Below the pieces are notes generated by a model. It did not search any database and had not been told where the DNA came from. It saw only the letters and a program-made list of their open reading frames with translations. Shown piece by piece: positions 18,394 through 28,208 of a DNA stretch of 64,000 bases. Each line of letters opens with the position of its first letter. The stretch's first letter is position 1. Position numbers and translations under genes: made by a program. The stretch is from Segetibacter sp. (GTDB taxonomy: Bacteria; Bacteroidota; Bacteroidia; Chitinophagales; Chitinophagaceae): the NCBI GenBank assembly GCA_028288485.1, contig JAQBNO010000127.1, positions 1 to 64,000 on the forward strand, in the 5' to 3' direction.

Positions 18394-19119
18394 ATGAACA
18401 AAAAGCCTACGCTGTTTACTTCTCTTTCACCTGCCCTACTTCACTTATTTGATTTAACTGACTCAATCGTTGTTATAATCGATGTTTTTCGGGCTACTTC
18501 AACAATAGCTACTGCTCTGTATAACGGAGCGGCAAGGGTAATACCGGTTTCAGGAGTTGACGAATGCAAAAAATTAGGCAATGAACTTGCAGGGTGTATT
18601 ACAGCAGGCGAACGGGAAGGAAAAGTGATCGAAGGACTGCAGTACGGAAATTCCCCTGCTGAATATCCAAGAGAATTTATCCAGGGAAAAACATTGGTCT
18701 TAACAACGACGAATGGAACGAGGCTTTTGCACATGGCCTTGGAGAAAGGGTGCTCTGAAGTAATTACAGGTTCATTTCCTAACCTTAGTGCAGTTTGCGA
18801 TTATTTAATGAACCAGGAAAAAAATATAATTCTTGGTTGCTCGGCCTGGAAAGACAAGGTAAACCTTGAAGATACTTTATTTGCCGGCGCGGTAATAAAC
18901 CGGGTAAAAGAGCATTTTACAATTCATGACGATTCAAGTTTGATGGCAGAAGAGATGTATATGCTTCATAAGGATAATTTGTCGGAACTTATACAGCATA
19001 CTACCCATTGGCACAGGCTTGCAGCGTACGGTTTACACAAAGATCTGCACTACTGCATTTCGATAGATGTTGCCAATGTGCTGCCTGTTTATAAAAACGG
19101 GAACCTCGTAATCGGATAA
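18394..19119 (+). CDS. comB: 2-phosphosulfolactate phosphatase family protein (ComB)
   Basis: The 241-aa protein matches the ComB family, a Mg-dependent phosphatase that forms sulfolactate in coenzyme M synthesis of archaea and is also found in many bacteria. Visible signatures are VVIIDVFRATSTIATAL near the N-terminus, ITAGEREGKVIEGLQYGNSP, TLVLTTTNGTRLL, and LGCSAWKDKVNLEDTLFAGA. The bacterial role here is unclear. Sulfolactate metabolism is likely, and a link to sulfonolipids is speculation. Single gene with its own promoter. Confidence 0.88.
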   Translation: MNKKPTLFTSLSPALLHLFDLTDSIVVIIDVFRATSTIATALYNGAARVIPVSGVDECKKLGNELAGCITAGEREGKVIEGLQYGNSPAEYPREFIQGKTLVLTTTNGTRLLHMALEKGCSEVITGSFPNLSAVCDYLMNQEKNIILGCSAWKDKVNLEDTLFAGAVINRVKEHFTIHDDSSLMAEEMYMLHKDNLSELIQHTTHWHRLAAYGLHKDLHYCISIDVANVLPVYKNGNLVIG

Positions 19120-19668
19120 TTCAGCTGATAAAATGCTGATACCCAGGAATAACAGTTGAATAAGGAGAGGAAAGCGCGACTTTCTAAACATAATTTTCGG
19201 TTATACGCGACAGAGAGGAACGGTTCTATATCTTCTTTTAGAAGTTGCCATAAAACTATACGGTACAAGTGAGTGACACAACCGGAGTTGCTTCAAAATA
19301 CTGTTGCTCGTCACAAAAACACAAAACTCACACTTTACGAGGTAGGTTTAGCGTTTATATTATTGAGAGCTGCAATAATATTTATCATGGTAATAAGTAC
19401 GGCTCGAAGAAAGTGCGGGAGTAGAAATGTGGCTGCAATTGGGGCGTGATTCAAAGCTTTGTTGATAATAATTTACCTGTTATATATATTATTCTTAACA
19501 AACATTTCATTCACATCCTCCATGTTGCCCTGCTTACTGACAGCTTTTCCTTTACTTTTGCGAATTGACCTTTTTTGGAGTGAGACGACTGTTGACAGGG
19601 GTGTGATGACAGGAAAAACTGTAATTGTAACTGCTGTCATCCGTCATCTGTCAACATAATAACTATAC
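19120..19668. other. Intergenic region upstream of the SNF2 gene
   Basis: No gene is recognised. A REP-like word lies at 19263-19282. TACTTTTG at 19553-19560 with TTG at 19525-19527 could be a promoter for the helicase, though the 25-nt spacer is long. Confidence 0.45.
19263..19282. repeat. REP-like repeat, GTGACAC variant
   Basis: GTACAAGTGAGTGACACAAC in forward orientation, a single copy inside the 549-nt gap before the SNF2 helicase gene. Confidence 0.8.
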
Positions 19669-22600
19669 ATGGCATTACCGCATTTGATAAAACATATTTA
19701 TAATAACGGAACGGACGAAGTGATTCGGCGGGGAAAGAAGATACACGCAATTGCGAATGTAGAACTAATGGATTACGATGACCTGATGGCTGCCGTAACT
19801 TTTCGCGTAAAAGACGATATCTATTCAACGTATTATAAGGTTCAGATAAATAAGTTTAAAGAAGCTTCTACTTTAACGCTTCGTTGCAGTTGTCCCTATA
19901 ACCTGGGAGAAATTTGTCGGCATGAAGCTGCAGCTTTATTCCAATTGCAGGAACTGCTTGACAGGAACATGCTCGATGAGAAAGATCTTCTTTACGACCA
20001 GAAGCATACGGTTGTAAAAATGAAACAGCTGGATCTTAAAATGATCAGGCTGCTTACCTCTCCGCAATCCTATACCGAAGCTGAAGAGTTTTTACGCAGC
20101 AATAAGGCAACAATACTGGAGGCCAAAGATGAAAGAGTAAAAGCTGAGGTTGAAGTTGATGGAGAAAAATACAAAGTGCTGATCCAAAAAAATGAGGAAA
20201 GGAACTTTGATACAAGTTGCCACTGCGACAGTGACGACAAGCATCCTTTATGTTTGCACAAAACAATTGTGCTGGTTCAATTACTTGGCCGTTATGGAGT
20301 GGGCTATTTTGATACCATTCGCAATTGGGACAAAGAAAAAAACAAGCTGCTCGAAGCATACGGCTATTCTCTTTCCGACAACCTTAAAGGAAAATTTGAA
20401 TTTGCATACAAAGACGGAAAGCCCTTTTTAAGGGTTCTTGATACATCGATAAAAAGGATAGCTCCTCCTGCTCTTGGTTTTCAAAAAAAACCTGTAATGG
20501 AGGCGCCGCTTGCCGAAGTTGAAGTGGCTGAAGAAGAAACCAGCCACGCCGCCATGCAACTTGGATTGGTATTTATCGGTAACGACGACCAATACCCTTT
20601 TATCCAGGTGGAAGGAGTGCAGGGAGAGGTAAATGATGAAAGAAACGCTTTTTCATCGAAAGTTGAAAAACTCGATCTGAACAAGTACATAAATACAGAG
20701 GTCTTTAGTGACGACGACAAAATGCTTGTGCAGCAATTGCGGAAATTGTTGCCTACCGAAATAACCCGCTACTTAAACCGTAATTCTCCCTTCAGCGGTA
20801 TCTGGGAAAATATTGTACAGCAACATAACGACGAATTGCCAGAAGAAACGCGAAACCTGATCGTTGAGTTTCTTCATCCGCGCTTTAAAAAACTATTTGC
20901 CGATTCAAGTCCTGACTTTACTTTCCAGTTACCGCCACGTAAACCTTATACTACGGCTAACCTTAAAAAGGTTCACTTAAGTGAAGAGCCTGCCTTATTA
21001 AGCTTCAATATTACTTTCAACGCCGGGGTTTACGAAGTTCAGTGCTTTGTTAAGCTAAACCATACCGAAGTACCGGTAGCTGAAAATGAAAGCAATTCTC
21101 CGCTGGTTTTTTTTAATAATGATTCGCTTTATTTGTTCCAGAGGCCAAAAGACGCATTACTGGTAGAAAAGTTTTTACCGCAGGGTAAAATAAAAATACC
21201 TGAAAAAGACTGGGGTCGCCAGTTACAGGAAATGATTCTGCCGCTGGCCAAAGAATACAATGTTCAGTTTAATAATGTTAAACGGGAAGATATAAAGGAT
21301 ATAAAGCCCGAGGTAAAGTTGATGTTGAAAGAGAAAGGGGATTACCTCTTGTTTCAGCCGGTTTTTATTTATAGGGGTTATGAGGTAAAACAGAATGATA
21401 AAGAAAAGATCATCATCCCTCAACAGGACAGGTTGCTGGTTATTCAAAGGAATGTAGAAGAAGAACAGGCATTTATACAAAAAGTATCCGGATTGCACTC
21501 GCAGTTTATTCGTCCTGATGATTCTGACAGCCTTGTTTTGAAAGGTGTTGAAGTATTAAAGAACAACTGGTTCTTCCTTTTTATAGATGCTATGAAGGAC
21601 ATGGAAATTCCGGTATTTGGGTTTGAAGCTTTAAAAAACTTCAGGTTCAATACTGCGAAGCCATCTACTAAAATCTACATCAGCAGCCATACCGATTGGT
21701 TTGACGCCAAAGTGGAAATTTTCTTCGGCGAACAAAAAATCACGGTAGCGGATGTAAAAAAAGCACTGGCAAACAAGCAACAGTTTGTTCAGCTGCAGGA
21801 TGGTTCTTTGGGTATTTTACCTGAAGAATGGATTAAGAAATATTCGTTATTATTTAGAGTGGGAGAAGGCAAAAGCGAAAAGATGAAGCTAAGCCGTTAC
21901 CACTTTAGCGTAATCGAGGAGTTGTACGAAAACCGTAACGAAGAAGAGTTGTTCTTCCAACTGGAAGAACGCTACGATAAACTGAAAGAGTTTAAGAACA
22001 TTGAACCGATCGAGGCTCCACAACACCTGAAACCTATTTTGAGGCCTTACCAGGCATCTGGTTTTCAGTGGCTGAATTATTTACACGAGGTGAAATGGGG
22101 CGGTATACTTGCCGACGACATGGGTCTTGGTAAGACCGTCCAGGCGCTTTCTTTTATTCAACATATAAAAGATACCAAAGGCTCCTTAAAAGCGCTGGTG
22201 GTTTGTCCAACAACGCTGATGTATAACTGGGAGAATGAAATTAAAAAGTTCACCCAATCCCTTACTTATTATATTCATCATGGAGGGGCAAGGGATAAAA
22301 AACTCGTTTCGCATCCGCAGGTTGATATCATTATTACAACCTACGGAACATTAAGAAGCGATATAAAATCTTTTGTTGAACCAGAATTTGATTATATAAT
22401 TCTTGATGAAAGCCAGGCAATTAAGAACCCGTCGAGCAAGGTTACCAAAGCAGCGAGCCTGTTAAAAGCTAAAAGCCGCTTGTGTTTGAGTGGTACGCCT
22501 TTGCAAAACAATACGTTTGATGTGTTTGCGCAAATGAATTTCCTAAACCCGGGCATGCTGGGTACAATGGAATTCTTTAAACAAGAGTTTGCGGTTCCCA

Positions 22601-23427
22601 TCGATAAATTCGGGGAAAAAGAGCAGAAGGAACATCTTAGAAAGTTGTTGTTCCCATTTATCCTGCGCAGAACGAAAGAGCAGGTGGCAAAAGACCTTCC
22701 CGATAAAACCGAAATGATCCTGTTTTGCGAAATGGGTGATGAACAACGGAAAATCTATGAAGCTTACCGCAACGATTTCCGGGATAAGATTTTGGGTGTG
22801 GTAGAGAGCCAGGGAATTGGAAAGTCGCAATTAACCATTTTGCAAGGCTTAATGAAACTTCGCCAGATCTGCGACAGCCCGGCAATAATGAAGGATGATG
22901 AAACTTTTCCGAACGTGTCTATTAAGTTAGATGAACTCGTTAGAGAAATAACGGAAAACATCAGTGATCATAAAGCGTTGATATTCTCCCAGTTCCTTGG
23001 AATGCTGGCGCTCATCCGCCAAAGGCTCGAAGAAATGGGCGTAAAATACGAATATTTCGACGGCAGCACCACTGCCATTGATCGTGAAAAGGCTATCCAG
23101 GGTTTCCAAAACGACGACACTTGCCGCGTATTCCTGATTTCATTAAAAGCAGGCGGCGTTGGTCTTAACCTTACCGCCGCTGACTATGTTTATATTGTAG
23201 ACCCATGGTGGAACCCTGCAGTAGAACAACAAGCCATTGACCGAACTCACCGTATTGGCCAAACAAAAAACATTTTTGCATACCGGATGATCTGTAAAGA
23301 CACGGTTGAAGATAAAATTTTAAAACTGCAGGAAAAGAAAAGGGCGCTTGCTGCCGACCTCATAACCGATGACGCGGGCTTCGTTAAGAACCTTACACGT
23401 GAAGACCTGGAATACCTGTTCAGTTAA
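19669..23427 (+). CDS. SNF2-family helicase with two SWIM-like zinc motifs
   Basis: The 1252-aa protein is an SF2 ATP-dependent DNA translocase. Near the N-terminus is a SWIM zinc finger (Cys73, Cys75, Cys83, His85 in LRCSCPYNLGEICRHEAAAL). A second CxC...CxH cluster of the same pattern lies at Cys184, Cys186, Cys195, His197. A long middle region of unknown fold precedes the SNF2 motor: motif I ADDMGLGKT (Lys822), motif II DESQ (Asp913), motif III LSGTPLQNN, motif V SLKAGGVGLNLTAADYV and motif VI DRTHRIGQT. Family members remodel protein-DNA complexes or act in repair and transcription. The target here is unknown. A terminator follows the stop. Confidence 0.92.
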   Translation: MALPHLIKHIYNNGTDEVIRRGKKIHAIANVELMDYDDLMAAVTFRVKDDIYSTYYKVQINKFKEASTLTLRCSCPYNLGEICRHEAAALFQLQELLDRNMLDEKDLLYDQKHTVVKMKQLDLKMIRLLTSPQSYTEAEEFLRSNKATILEAKDERVKAEVEVDGEKYKVLIQKNEERNFDTSCHCDSDDKHPLCLHKTIVLVQLLGRYGVGYFDTIRNWDKEKNKLLEAYGYSLSDNLKGKFEFAYKDGKPFLRVLDTSIKRIAPPALGFQKKPVMEAPLAEVEVAEEETSHAAMQLGLVFIGNDDQYPFIQVEGVQGEVNDERNAFSSKVEKLDLNKYINTEVFSDDDKMLVQQLRKLLPTEITRYLNRNSPFSGIWENIVQQHNDELPEETRNLIVEFLHPRFKKLFADSSPDFTFQLPPRKPYTTANLKKVHLSEEPALLSFNITFNAGVYEVQCFVKLNHTEVPVAENESNSPLVFFNNDSLYLFQRPKDALLVEKFLPQGKIKIPEKDWGRQLQEMILPLAKEYNVQFNNVKREDIKDIKPEVKLMLKEKGDYLLFQPVFIYRGYEVKQNDKEKIIIPQQDRLLVIQRNVEEEQAFIQKVSGLHSQFIRPDDSDSLVLKGVEVLKNNWFFLFIDAMKDMEIPVFGFEALKNFRFNTAKPSTKIYISSHTDWFDAKVEIFFGEQKITVADVKKALANKQQFVQLQDGSLGILPEEWIKKYSLLFRVGEGKSEKMKLSRYHFSVIEELYENRNEEELFFQLEERYDKLKEFKNIEPIEAPQHLKPILRPYQASGFQWLNYLHEVKWGGILADDMGLGKTVQALSFIQHIKDTKGSLKALVVCPTTLMYNWENEIKKFTQSLTYYIHHGGARDKKLVSHPQVDIIITTYGTLRSDIKSFVEPEFDYIILDESQAIKNPSSKVTKAASLLKAKSRLCLSGTPLQNNTFDVFAQMNFLNPGMLGTMEFFKQEFAVPIDKFGEKEQKEHLRKLLFPFILRRTKEQVAKDLPDKTEMILFCEMGDEQRKIYEAYRNDFRDKILGVVESQGIGKSQLTILQGLMKLRQICDSPAIMKDDETFPNVSIKLDELVREITENISDHKALIFSQFLGMLALIRQRLEEMGVKYEYFDGSTTAIDREKAIQGFQNDDTCRVFLISLKAGGVGLNLTAADYVYIVDPWWNPAVEQQAIDRTHRIGQTKNIFAYRMICKDTVEDKILKLQEKKRALAADLITDDAGFVKNLTREDLEYLFS

Positions 23428-23446
23428 AAATAAACATTTTAAGATG

Positions 23447-23478
23447 TGCCGGTAGCTTTTGGTTACCGGCATTTGTTT
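23447..23478 (+). terminator. Rho-independent terminator after the SNF2 gene
   Basis: TGCCGGTA pairs with TACCGGCA around a 9-nt loop, followed by a TTTGTTTTTT run, 19 nt after the stop codon. Confidence 0.85.
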
Positions 23479-23540
23479 TTTATAGCCGGCCTGACTAATA
23501 ATACAATATTCTTTTTTGTTACCAGCTTCAGTACCGCAGG

Positions 23541-23687
23541 CATCACCGTTGCGTCGCAATCCGTTTATCTGTATATCTTTTGGCACCTTTTTATAAATGT
23601 GGCTAGTAATTGCAGGCGGGTGTTTGCAGCGGAGGCTAACGCAACAAATTGGTTTGCCGATGAAGTGATTGCGACGCAACGATGATG
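23541..23687. repeat. REPIN-like inverted pair, GCGTCGC type
   Basis: The left arm begins CATCACCGTTGCGTCGCAAT (23541). The right arm ends ATTGCGACGCAACGATGATG (23687). The arms are complementary over 21 nt with one mismatch and enclose about 105 nt without coding potential. The architecture matches 36175-36344. The remainder of the gap (23688-24040) shows nothing recognisable. Confidence 0.85.
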
Positions 23688-24040
23688 CCATGGAATTACT
23701 TTGCAGGTATCAAAATTGTAGAACAATAGAGAAGGCTTCTTGATGCGCGGCGAAAATGTTTTAATTGTTACCGGTTCTGAATAAAACATTCATAACAGGA
23801 AGGTACAACGATTTCTTTTTGTTTTAATTTAGTGGTATCTTTTATCGATCTTTCGCTTAAAGCTACATAGAAGGCTATCTTTTTACCAAATTCTACCGAA
23901 TCTCCTGTTATTTTCCACTTATTTGGAAAACTTGCGTTAAATGATATAAAATTGCATATTAGTGTAATAGGCAATATTAAAGAATTAGTACTTATTTTTT
24001 TGAAACGGAGATAACCTATTGAGTATATAGATAAGCTTTT

Positions 24041-25399
24041 ATGACAAATGCAAGGAAAATACTATGGAGCAAAAAACAGGATCCACAATTTCATGAATTT
24101 CTTGAGTTGGAAAAAGCAAAATCAAACGCACTTGGAATTCAAGGCCTTTCATTTGGACTTTTCTTAATTTTTCTCCTACCCGGCCTGGGTCTCGACCTTA
24201 TTATTAATCTGAAAGTTTTATCGGTCGGAGGGCCGAAAATTCATTTGATTATTTTTCATCTGACGGCATTAGTCCTTAATGTAATCTCGTATGTTATTGC
24301 GACGAGGTTTCTGAGGCAATTAAAAACAGGAGTTTTCCCCCCGGCGACGCGAAAGAAATTCGTTATGTTTTCAATGCTCTATCCATCCGTTATGCTAATG
24401 GTGGGTATCACACGGTCATTACTCGACCAGCTGGATACTTCTCATCTTTTGTTTTATGTATTAGCGCTTAACCTGATTGTTGCGACTATTCATTTACACC
24501 AACGCATTAGTTTGTTTATTTTAATTCCTCCCATGCTGTTTGCATGGGTTTTAAACTTTTTATATGCAGATGGCTATCCTTTCATTTTAGTTTCCTTTAT
24601 CGGTTGGTCGTTTGCAATTACTGTCGGAGCATATGTTGCCAATTCTTTGTTGTATAATAACCTTATTGAAAGAGTTCTCCAAAAAGAAGTCAACCGGTTA
24701 CAAAACCTTAGTCTTTTAAAATCAAACGAATCGAAAGATCGTATTTTGGGTATGGTAGCCCATGATCTTCGAACTCCCGTTGCTAACATTGATCAGCTAA
24801 TTGAGTTTATTTCTCATCCCACTACCAGCGAAGCGGAACAAAAACAATTTTATGCCCTTATTAAGCAAAGTTGCGACCAGGCATTTAATATAATAGCAGA
24901 TATCCTTGAAAGTAGCGGGAGTAATAAAACCGAAATGCAAAAGGTTCCTACAGATTTGAACATATTGATAGAAAAGGTACTTAAAGTGCAGGCTTCGAAC
25001 CTTGCCCATAAACAATTAGATGTTCATTTTAATAAACAAGGCACGGCTGTAATTGCTGATATTGACCCTTCCAAGATTGAAAGGGTGATTGATAACCTTA
25101 TATCAAATGCCATTAAGTTTACTGCGAACCAGGGAAAGGTAGAAGTATCATGTTATTTGCAAGCAAATCATGCTTGCCTGAAAGTGCAAGACAGCGGCAT
25201 TGGCATCCCGGAGAAAATGTTGCCTTATATTTTTGAGCCTTTTTCCAAAGCCCGCCGTAAAGGACTGGATGGAGAAAAAACCGTGGGCCTTGGCCTTTCC
25301 ATCGTTAAAAATATAGTGGAACTGCATGGCGGAAAGATTTCAGTAGACAGCGTTGATCACCAGGGAACTACGATAGAAATTAGTTTGCCTGTTCGATAA
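24041..25399 (+). CDS. Membrane sensor histidine kinase
   Basis: The 452-aa protein has about six transmembrane helices in residues 35-205 with almost no extracytoplasmic domain, so it may sense the membrane or an intramembrane ligand. A coiled linker leads to the HisKA box GMVAHDLRTPVANI (phospho-acceptor His241) and a HATPase_c domain with N box DNLISNAIKF, G1 VQDSGIGI, F box FEPFSKA and G2 GLGLSIVKN. All catalytic motifs look intact. No response regulator is adjacent, so it is an orphan kinase. The nearest receiver in the window is 30 kb away at 56020. Its signal is unknown. Confidence 0.92.
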   Translation: MTNARKILWSKKQDPQFHEFLELEKAKSNALGIQGLSFGLFLIFLLPGLGLDLIINLKVLSVGGPKIHLIIFHLTALVLNVISYVIATRFLRQLKTGVFPPATRKKFVMFSMLYPSVMLMVGITRSLLDQLDTSHLLFYVLALNLIVATIHLHQRISLFILIPPMLFAWVLNFLYADGYPFILVSFIGWSFAITVGAYVANSLLYNNLIERVLQKEVNRLQNLSLLKSNESKDRILGMVAHDLRTPVANIDQLIEFISHPTTSEAEQKQFYALIKQSCDQAFNIIADILESSGSNKTEMQKVPTDLNILIEKVLKVQASNLAHKQLDVHFNKQGTAVIADIDPSKIERVIDNLISNAIKFTANQGKVEVSCYLQANHACLKVQDSGIGIPEKMLPYIFEPFSKARRKGLDGEKTVGLGLSIVKNIVELHGGKISVDSVDHQGTTIEISLPVR

Positions 25400-25734
25400 A
25401 AGGACGTTCTTTTAACTGCTGTTTAATTCACAACAAAACTTTATAAAAAAATGTAGGGTAAATTTTAGAAAGTATTATACTTTTACACCGCAAATTATTT
25501 TTCACAATTTGATTGATGTAAGAAGTTGAAAAATTCTATAACCCATACATATGTTTCTGCAAGTCACCCTTCTTTAAATGGTGCTGTACATTATTTGGGT
25601 ACAACCAACTTCCTTTTTCTTATCCGACGACCACGTATCTGATTTAGGTCTTACAACCCCAGTAAGATATACAGGTGAAATTTAACCTGTTTGGCACGAT
25701 CTTCTTTACAACATTCTATAATTCTTTTTTCAAC
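25400..25734. other. Intergenic region before the arginine cluster
   Basis: AT-rich DNA with no recognisable gene. It presumably holds the promoter of the GNAT-argG unit, but I find no convincing TTTG/TAnnTTTG pair or ArgR-type palindrome. Confidence 0.4.
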
Positions 25735-26436
25735 GTGGATCAGCAAATTATTATCAAAGTAGCCACAAGTGGCGATGTTAAATATTCAACAACTATTACC
25801 GACGAGATGGAAGCTTCGGCTAAAGCCAGGGGAACCGGCATAGCTAAGCGTAGTCCTGAATATGTGGCAAAAAAAATGGAAGAAGGTAAAGCGGTAATAG
25901 CCGTTACGCCCGACGGAACATGGGTAGGCTTCTGCTACATTGAAGCCTGGGGGCACGACCAGTTCGTAGCTAACAGTGGCTTAATTGTAGCTCCTGCCTT
26001 CCGTAAAAGCGGGGTTGCAAAACAGATAAAAAAGAGAATTTTTGATTTGTCGAGAGAAAAATATCCCACTTCAAAAATATTTGGCCTGACTACAGGTTTG
26101 GCTGTTATGAAAATTAACAGTGAACTCGGCTATGAACCGGTTACTTACTCTGAATTAACCGACGACGAACAATTTTGGGCGGGCTGTAAAGCTTGCGTCA
26201 ACTACGAAACACTAATGAGCAAAGACAGGAAGAACTGTTTTTGTACTGCAATGCTTTATGATCCGGCCGATCACTACGAGCCTGAAGAAACAGCTGCAGA
26301 TTTTCAATTAAAATCAAACCTGTACGAACGCTTCATGAACGTAAAGAAAAGCCGTTTGCTGAAGCTGTTAAAAAAGAAAAAGCCTGAAAGTAAAGAGAAG
26401 GCAAAGTCTCTTCTTAACCTCTTTTTTAACTTATAA
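25735..26436 (+). CDS. GNAT acetyltransferase of the arginine cluster (putative N-acetylglutamate synthase)
   Basis: This GNAT-fold protein is about 233 aa from GTG 25735. Landmarks are GKAVIAVTPDGTWVGFCYIE, the acetyl-CoA-binding region LIVAPAFRKSGVAKQIKKRI, and FGLTTGLAVMKINSELGYEP, followed by a Cys-rich segment (CKACVN, KNCFCTAM). Its position 32 nt before argG supports the idea that it makes N-acetylglutamate for the first step of the pathway. Proteins of this type sit beside argG in other Bacteroidota as I recall them. An upstream GTG at 25675 adds 20 hydrophobic residues that do not fit the fold, so the later start is preferred. The substrate is inferred, not shown. Confidence 0.82.
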   Translation: MDQQIIIKVATSGDVKYSTTITDEMEASAKARGTGIAKRSPEYVAKKMEEGKAVIAVTPDGTWVGFCYIEAWGHDQFVANSGLIVAPAFRKSGVAKQIKKRIFDLSREKYPTSKIFGLTTGLAVMKINSELGYEPVTYSELTDDEQFWAGCKACVNYETLMSKDRKNCFCTAMLYDPADHYEPEETAADFQLKSNLYERFMNVKKSRLLKLLKKKKPESKEKAKSLLNLFFNL

Positions 26437-26468
26437 TCTCTCTTCATTTTCCTAAATATGCTCCTGTA

Positions 26469-27671
26469 ATGTCAAAAAAAGTAGTCCTGGGCTTTAGCGG
26501 CGGATTAGATACTTCTTTCTGTGTTAAATATTTTACTGAAGAAATGGGCTATGAGGTTCATAGCATCATTGTTAATACCGGCGGGTTTACCAAAGATGAA
26601 TTAAAAAATATTGAACAGCACGCCTATGCATTAGGTGTAAGCTCACACAAAGCAGTTGAAGCCGAAGAAAGTTATTATAATACGATTATCAGGTACCTGG
26701 TTTATGGTAATGTTCTAAAGAATAATACATATCCTTTGAGCGTAAGTGCTGAACGACTGATACAGGCGCTTCATATTTCCGACTTTGTTGAAGAAATGAA
26801 AGCAGATGCTGTGGCTCATGGAAGTACCGGCGCTGGTAACGACCAGGTGAGGTTCGATATGATCTTCAACATTATGATTCCCGGCGTTGAAATAATTACT
26901 CCTATCCGGGATCTTAAACTAAGCCGTGAAGAAGAGATTGAATACCTGAAGGGTAAGAATGTGAACATGAACTTCGAAAAGTCGCACTACTCTATCAATA
27001 AAGGTTTGTGGGGTACAAGTGTGGGCGGTAAAGAGACTTTAAATTCATATGGAATGTTGCCTGAAGAAGCCTGGCCAACACAGGTAACTGAAAGCGGCAC
27101 CGAAGAGATCAGGCTTCATTTTGAAGAAGGTGAACTTACAGGCGTTAACGGCGATACCTTTGAAACCCCGGTTAAAGCAATTAAATATTTACAGGAAATT
27201 GCAGGCGCATACGGAATTGGAAGAGACATTCACATCGGCGATACCATTATTGGCATTAAAGGACGCGTAGGTTTTGAAGCCGCCGCCCCGATGGTTATTT
27301 TAAAAGCACATCATGCGCTTGAAAAACACGTTCTCACTAAATGGCAACTAAACTGGAAAGACCAGCTTGCGCTGTTTTACGGCAACTGGCTACATGAAGG
27401 CCAGATACTTGACCCGGTGATGAGGGATATAGAAGCGTTTCTTAAAAATACACAAAAGACTGTAACCGGCGATGTGTTTGTGCAGTTAAAACCATATCAT
27501 TTTTATATAACGGGCATTGAATCGAAATTCGATTTAATGAACAGCAAATTTGGTAAGTACGGTGAAATGAATAATGGCTGGACAGGCGAAGACGTGCGGG
27601 GGTTTTCTAAGATCTTTGGAAACCAGACAATGATCTGGCACCAGGTGCATGATTCTGCTACTAAAAGTTAG
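26469..27671 (+). CDS. argG: Argininosuccinate synthase
   Basis: ArgG condenses citrulline and aspartate with ATP hydrolysis to AMP, giving argininosuccinate. The 400-aa cytosolic enzyme begins with the PP-loop VLGFSGGLDTSFCVKYF and contains AHGSTGAGNDQVRFD, the aspartate/citrulline-site segment FEKSHYSINKGLWGTSVGGK and IGIKGRVGFEAAAPMVILKA. Length and sequence fit the Bacteroidota ArgG branch. It probably forms an operon with the upstream GNAT gene. Between it and argC are a REP-like repeat and a dead cupin gene. Confidence 0.97.
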   Translation: MSKKVVLGFSGGLDTSFCVKYFTEEMGYEVHSIIVNTGGFTKDELKNIEQHAYALGVSSHKAVEAEESYYNTIIRYLVYGNVLKNNTYPLSVSAERLIQALHISDFVEEMKADAVAHGSTGAGNDQVRFDMIFNIMIPGVEIITPIRDLKLSREEEIEYLKGKNVNMNFEKSHYSINKGLWGTSVGGKETLNSYGMLPEEAWPTQVTESGTEEIRLHFEEGELTGVNGDTFETPVKAIKYLQEIAGAYGIGRDIHIGDTIIGIKGRVGFEAAAPMVILKAHHALEKHVLTKWQLNWKDQLALFYGNWLHEGQILDPVMRDIEAFLKNTQKTVTGDVFVQLKPYHFYITGIESKFDLMNSKFGKYGEMNNGWTGEDVRGFSKIFGNQTMIWHQVHDSATKS

Positions 27672-27710
27672 AAGAATTTGGTAGCCGGCAGTAGTAAGCT
27701 GATTACACTC

Positions 27711-27736
27711 CTGTTGCGTCGCACACTTTTACTGCA
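27711..27736. repeat. REP-like repeat, hybrid of the two main variants
   Basis: GTTGCGTCGCACACTTTTAC joins the GCGTCGC core of the 23541/36175 type to the ACACTT-TAC tail of the GTGTCAC type, linking them as one family. Confidence 0.7.
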
Positions 27737-27826
27737 TCTTTTTATTCAGCAATTATAACAGCGTATTCTAGGTAAAAAAACATAACTACGAGTGCACCTT
27801 TAGTTGTATCCGGGCGTCACCCTTTA

Positions 27827-28144
27827 CATCACTACTTTTGGGGTAACAACTGCGAAGCATGAAATGTTGTTGACACTGCTGAACTTTCAGTCAATTATGA
27901 AAAGATGCTTGCAGAAACAGAAGAAGTTTTACACTATCATAAACTGCACCACAGGGTTTTTTATAGAACCAAAGGCACGGCAATTTTTGAAGTTGACGAA
28001 GTGATCCTTATGATTGATCAAGGTGAAGGATTGCAAATTGAAGCGGGCCGCAGACATCGGGTAATGAATAAGGAACAAACCGTCATTGAGTTTATTGTTT
28101 GCGCTCAACCTTCTACGACCGCGGATAGATATAACCGGGTGTAG
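27827..28144 (+). pseudogene. Cupin-domain protein, nonsense-inactivated
   Basis: One reading frame gives HHYFWGNNCEA, then a TGA at 27860-27862, then NVVDTAELSVNYEKM and a full cupin barrel: EVLHYHKLHHRVFY, KGTAIFEVDEVILMIDQGEG and IEAGRRHRVMNKEQ. Single-domain cupins of this type read EAW at the TGA, so a Trp codon (TGG) has most likely become a stop. No good start lies further upstream. Translation from the ATG at 27905 would lack the first strand of the barrel. The original function was probably a small metal-binding cupin. Confidence 0.75.
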
Positions 28145-28208
28145 CGCGGAAAGTGCCGATGATAATTATAATTGCAAAATCAGGATTAGGAATTTATAAA
28201 AAATTAGA

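Noticed and set aside
25675-25734. Upstream GTG start of the GNAT gene
   Set aside because: The extra 20 residues are hydrophobic and do not match the family N-terminus; GTG 25735 fits.
27804-28004. Plus-strand 66-codon frame near the dead cupin
   Set aside because: It lies out of frame with the recognisable cupin sequence. The cupin frame explains the region better.
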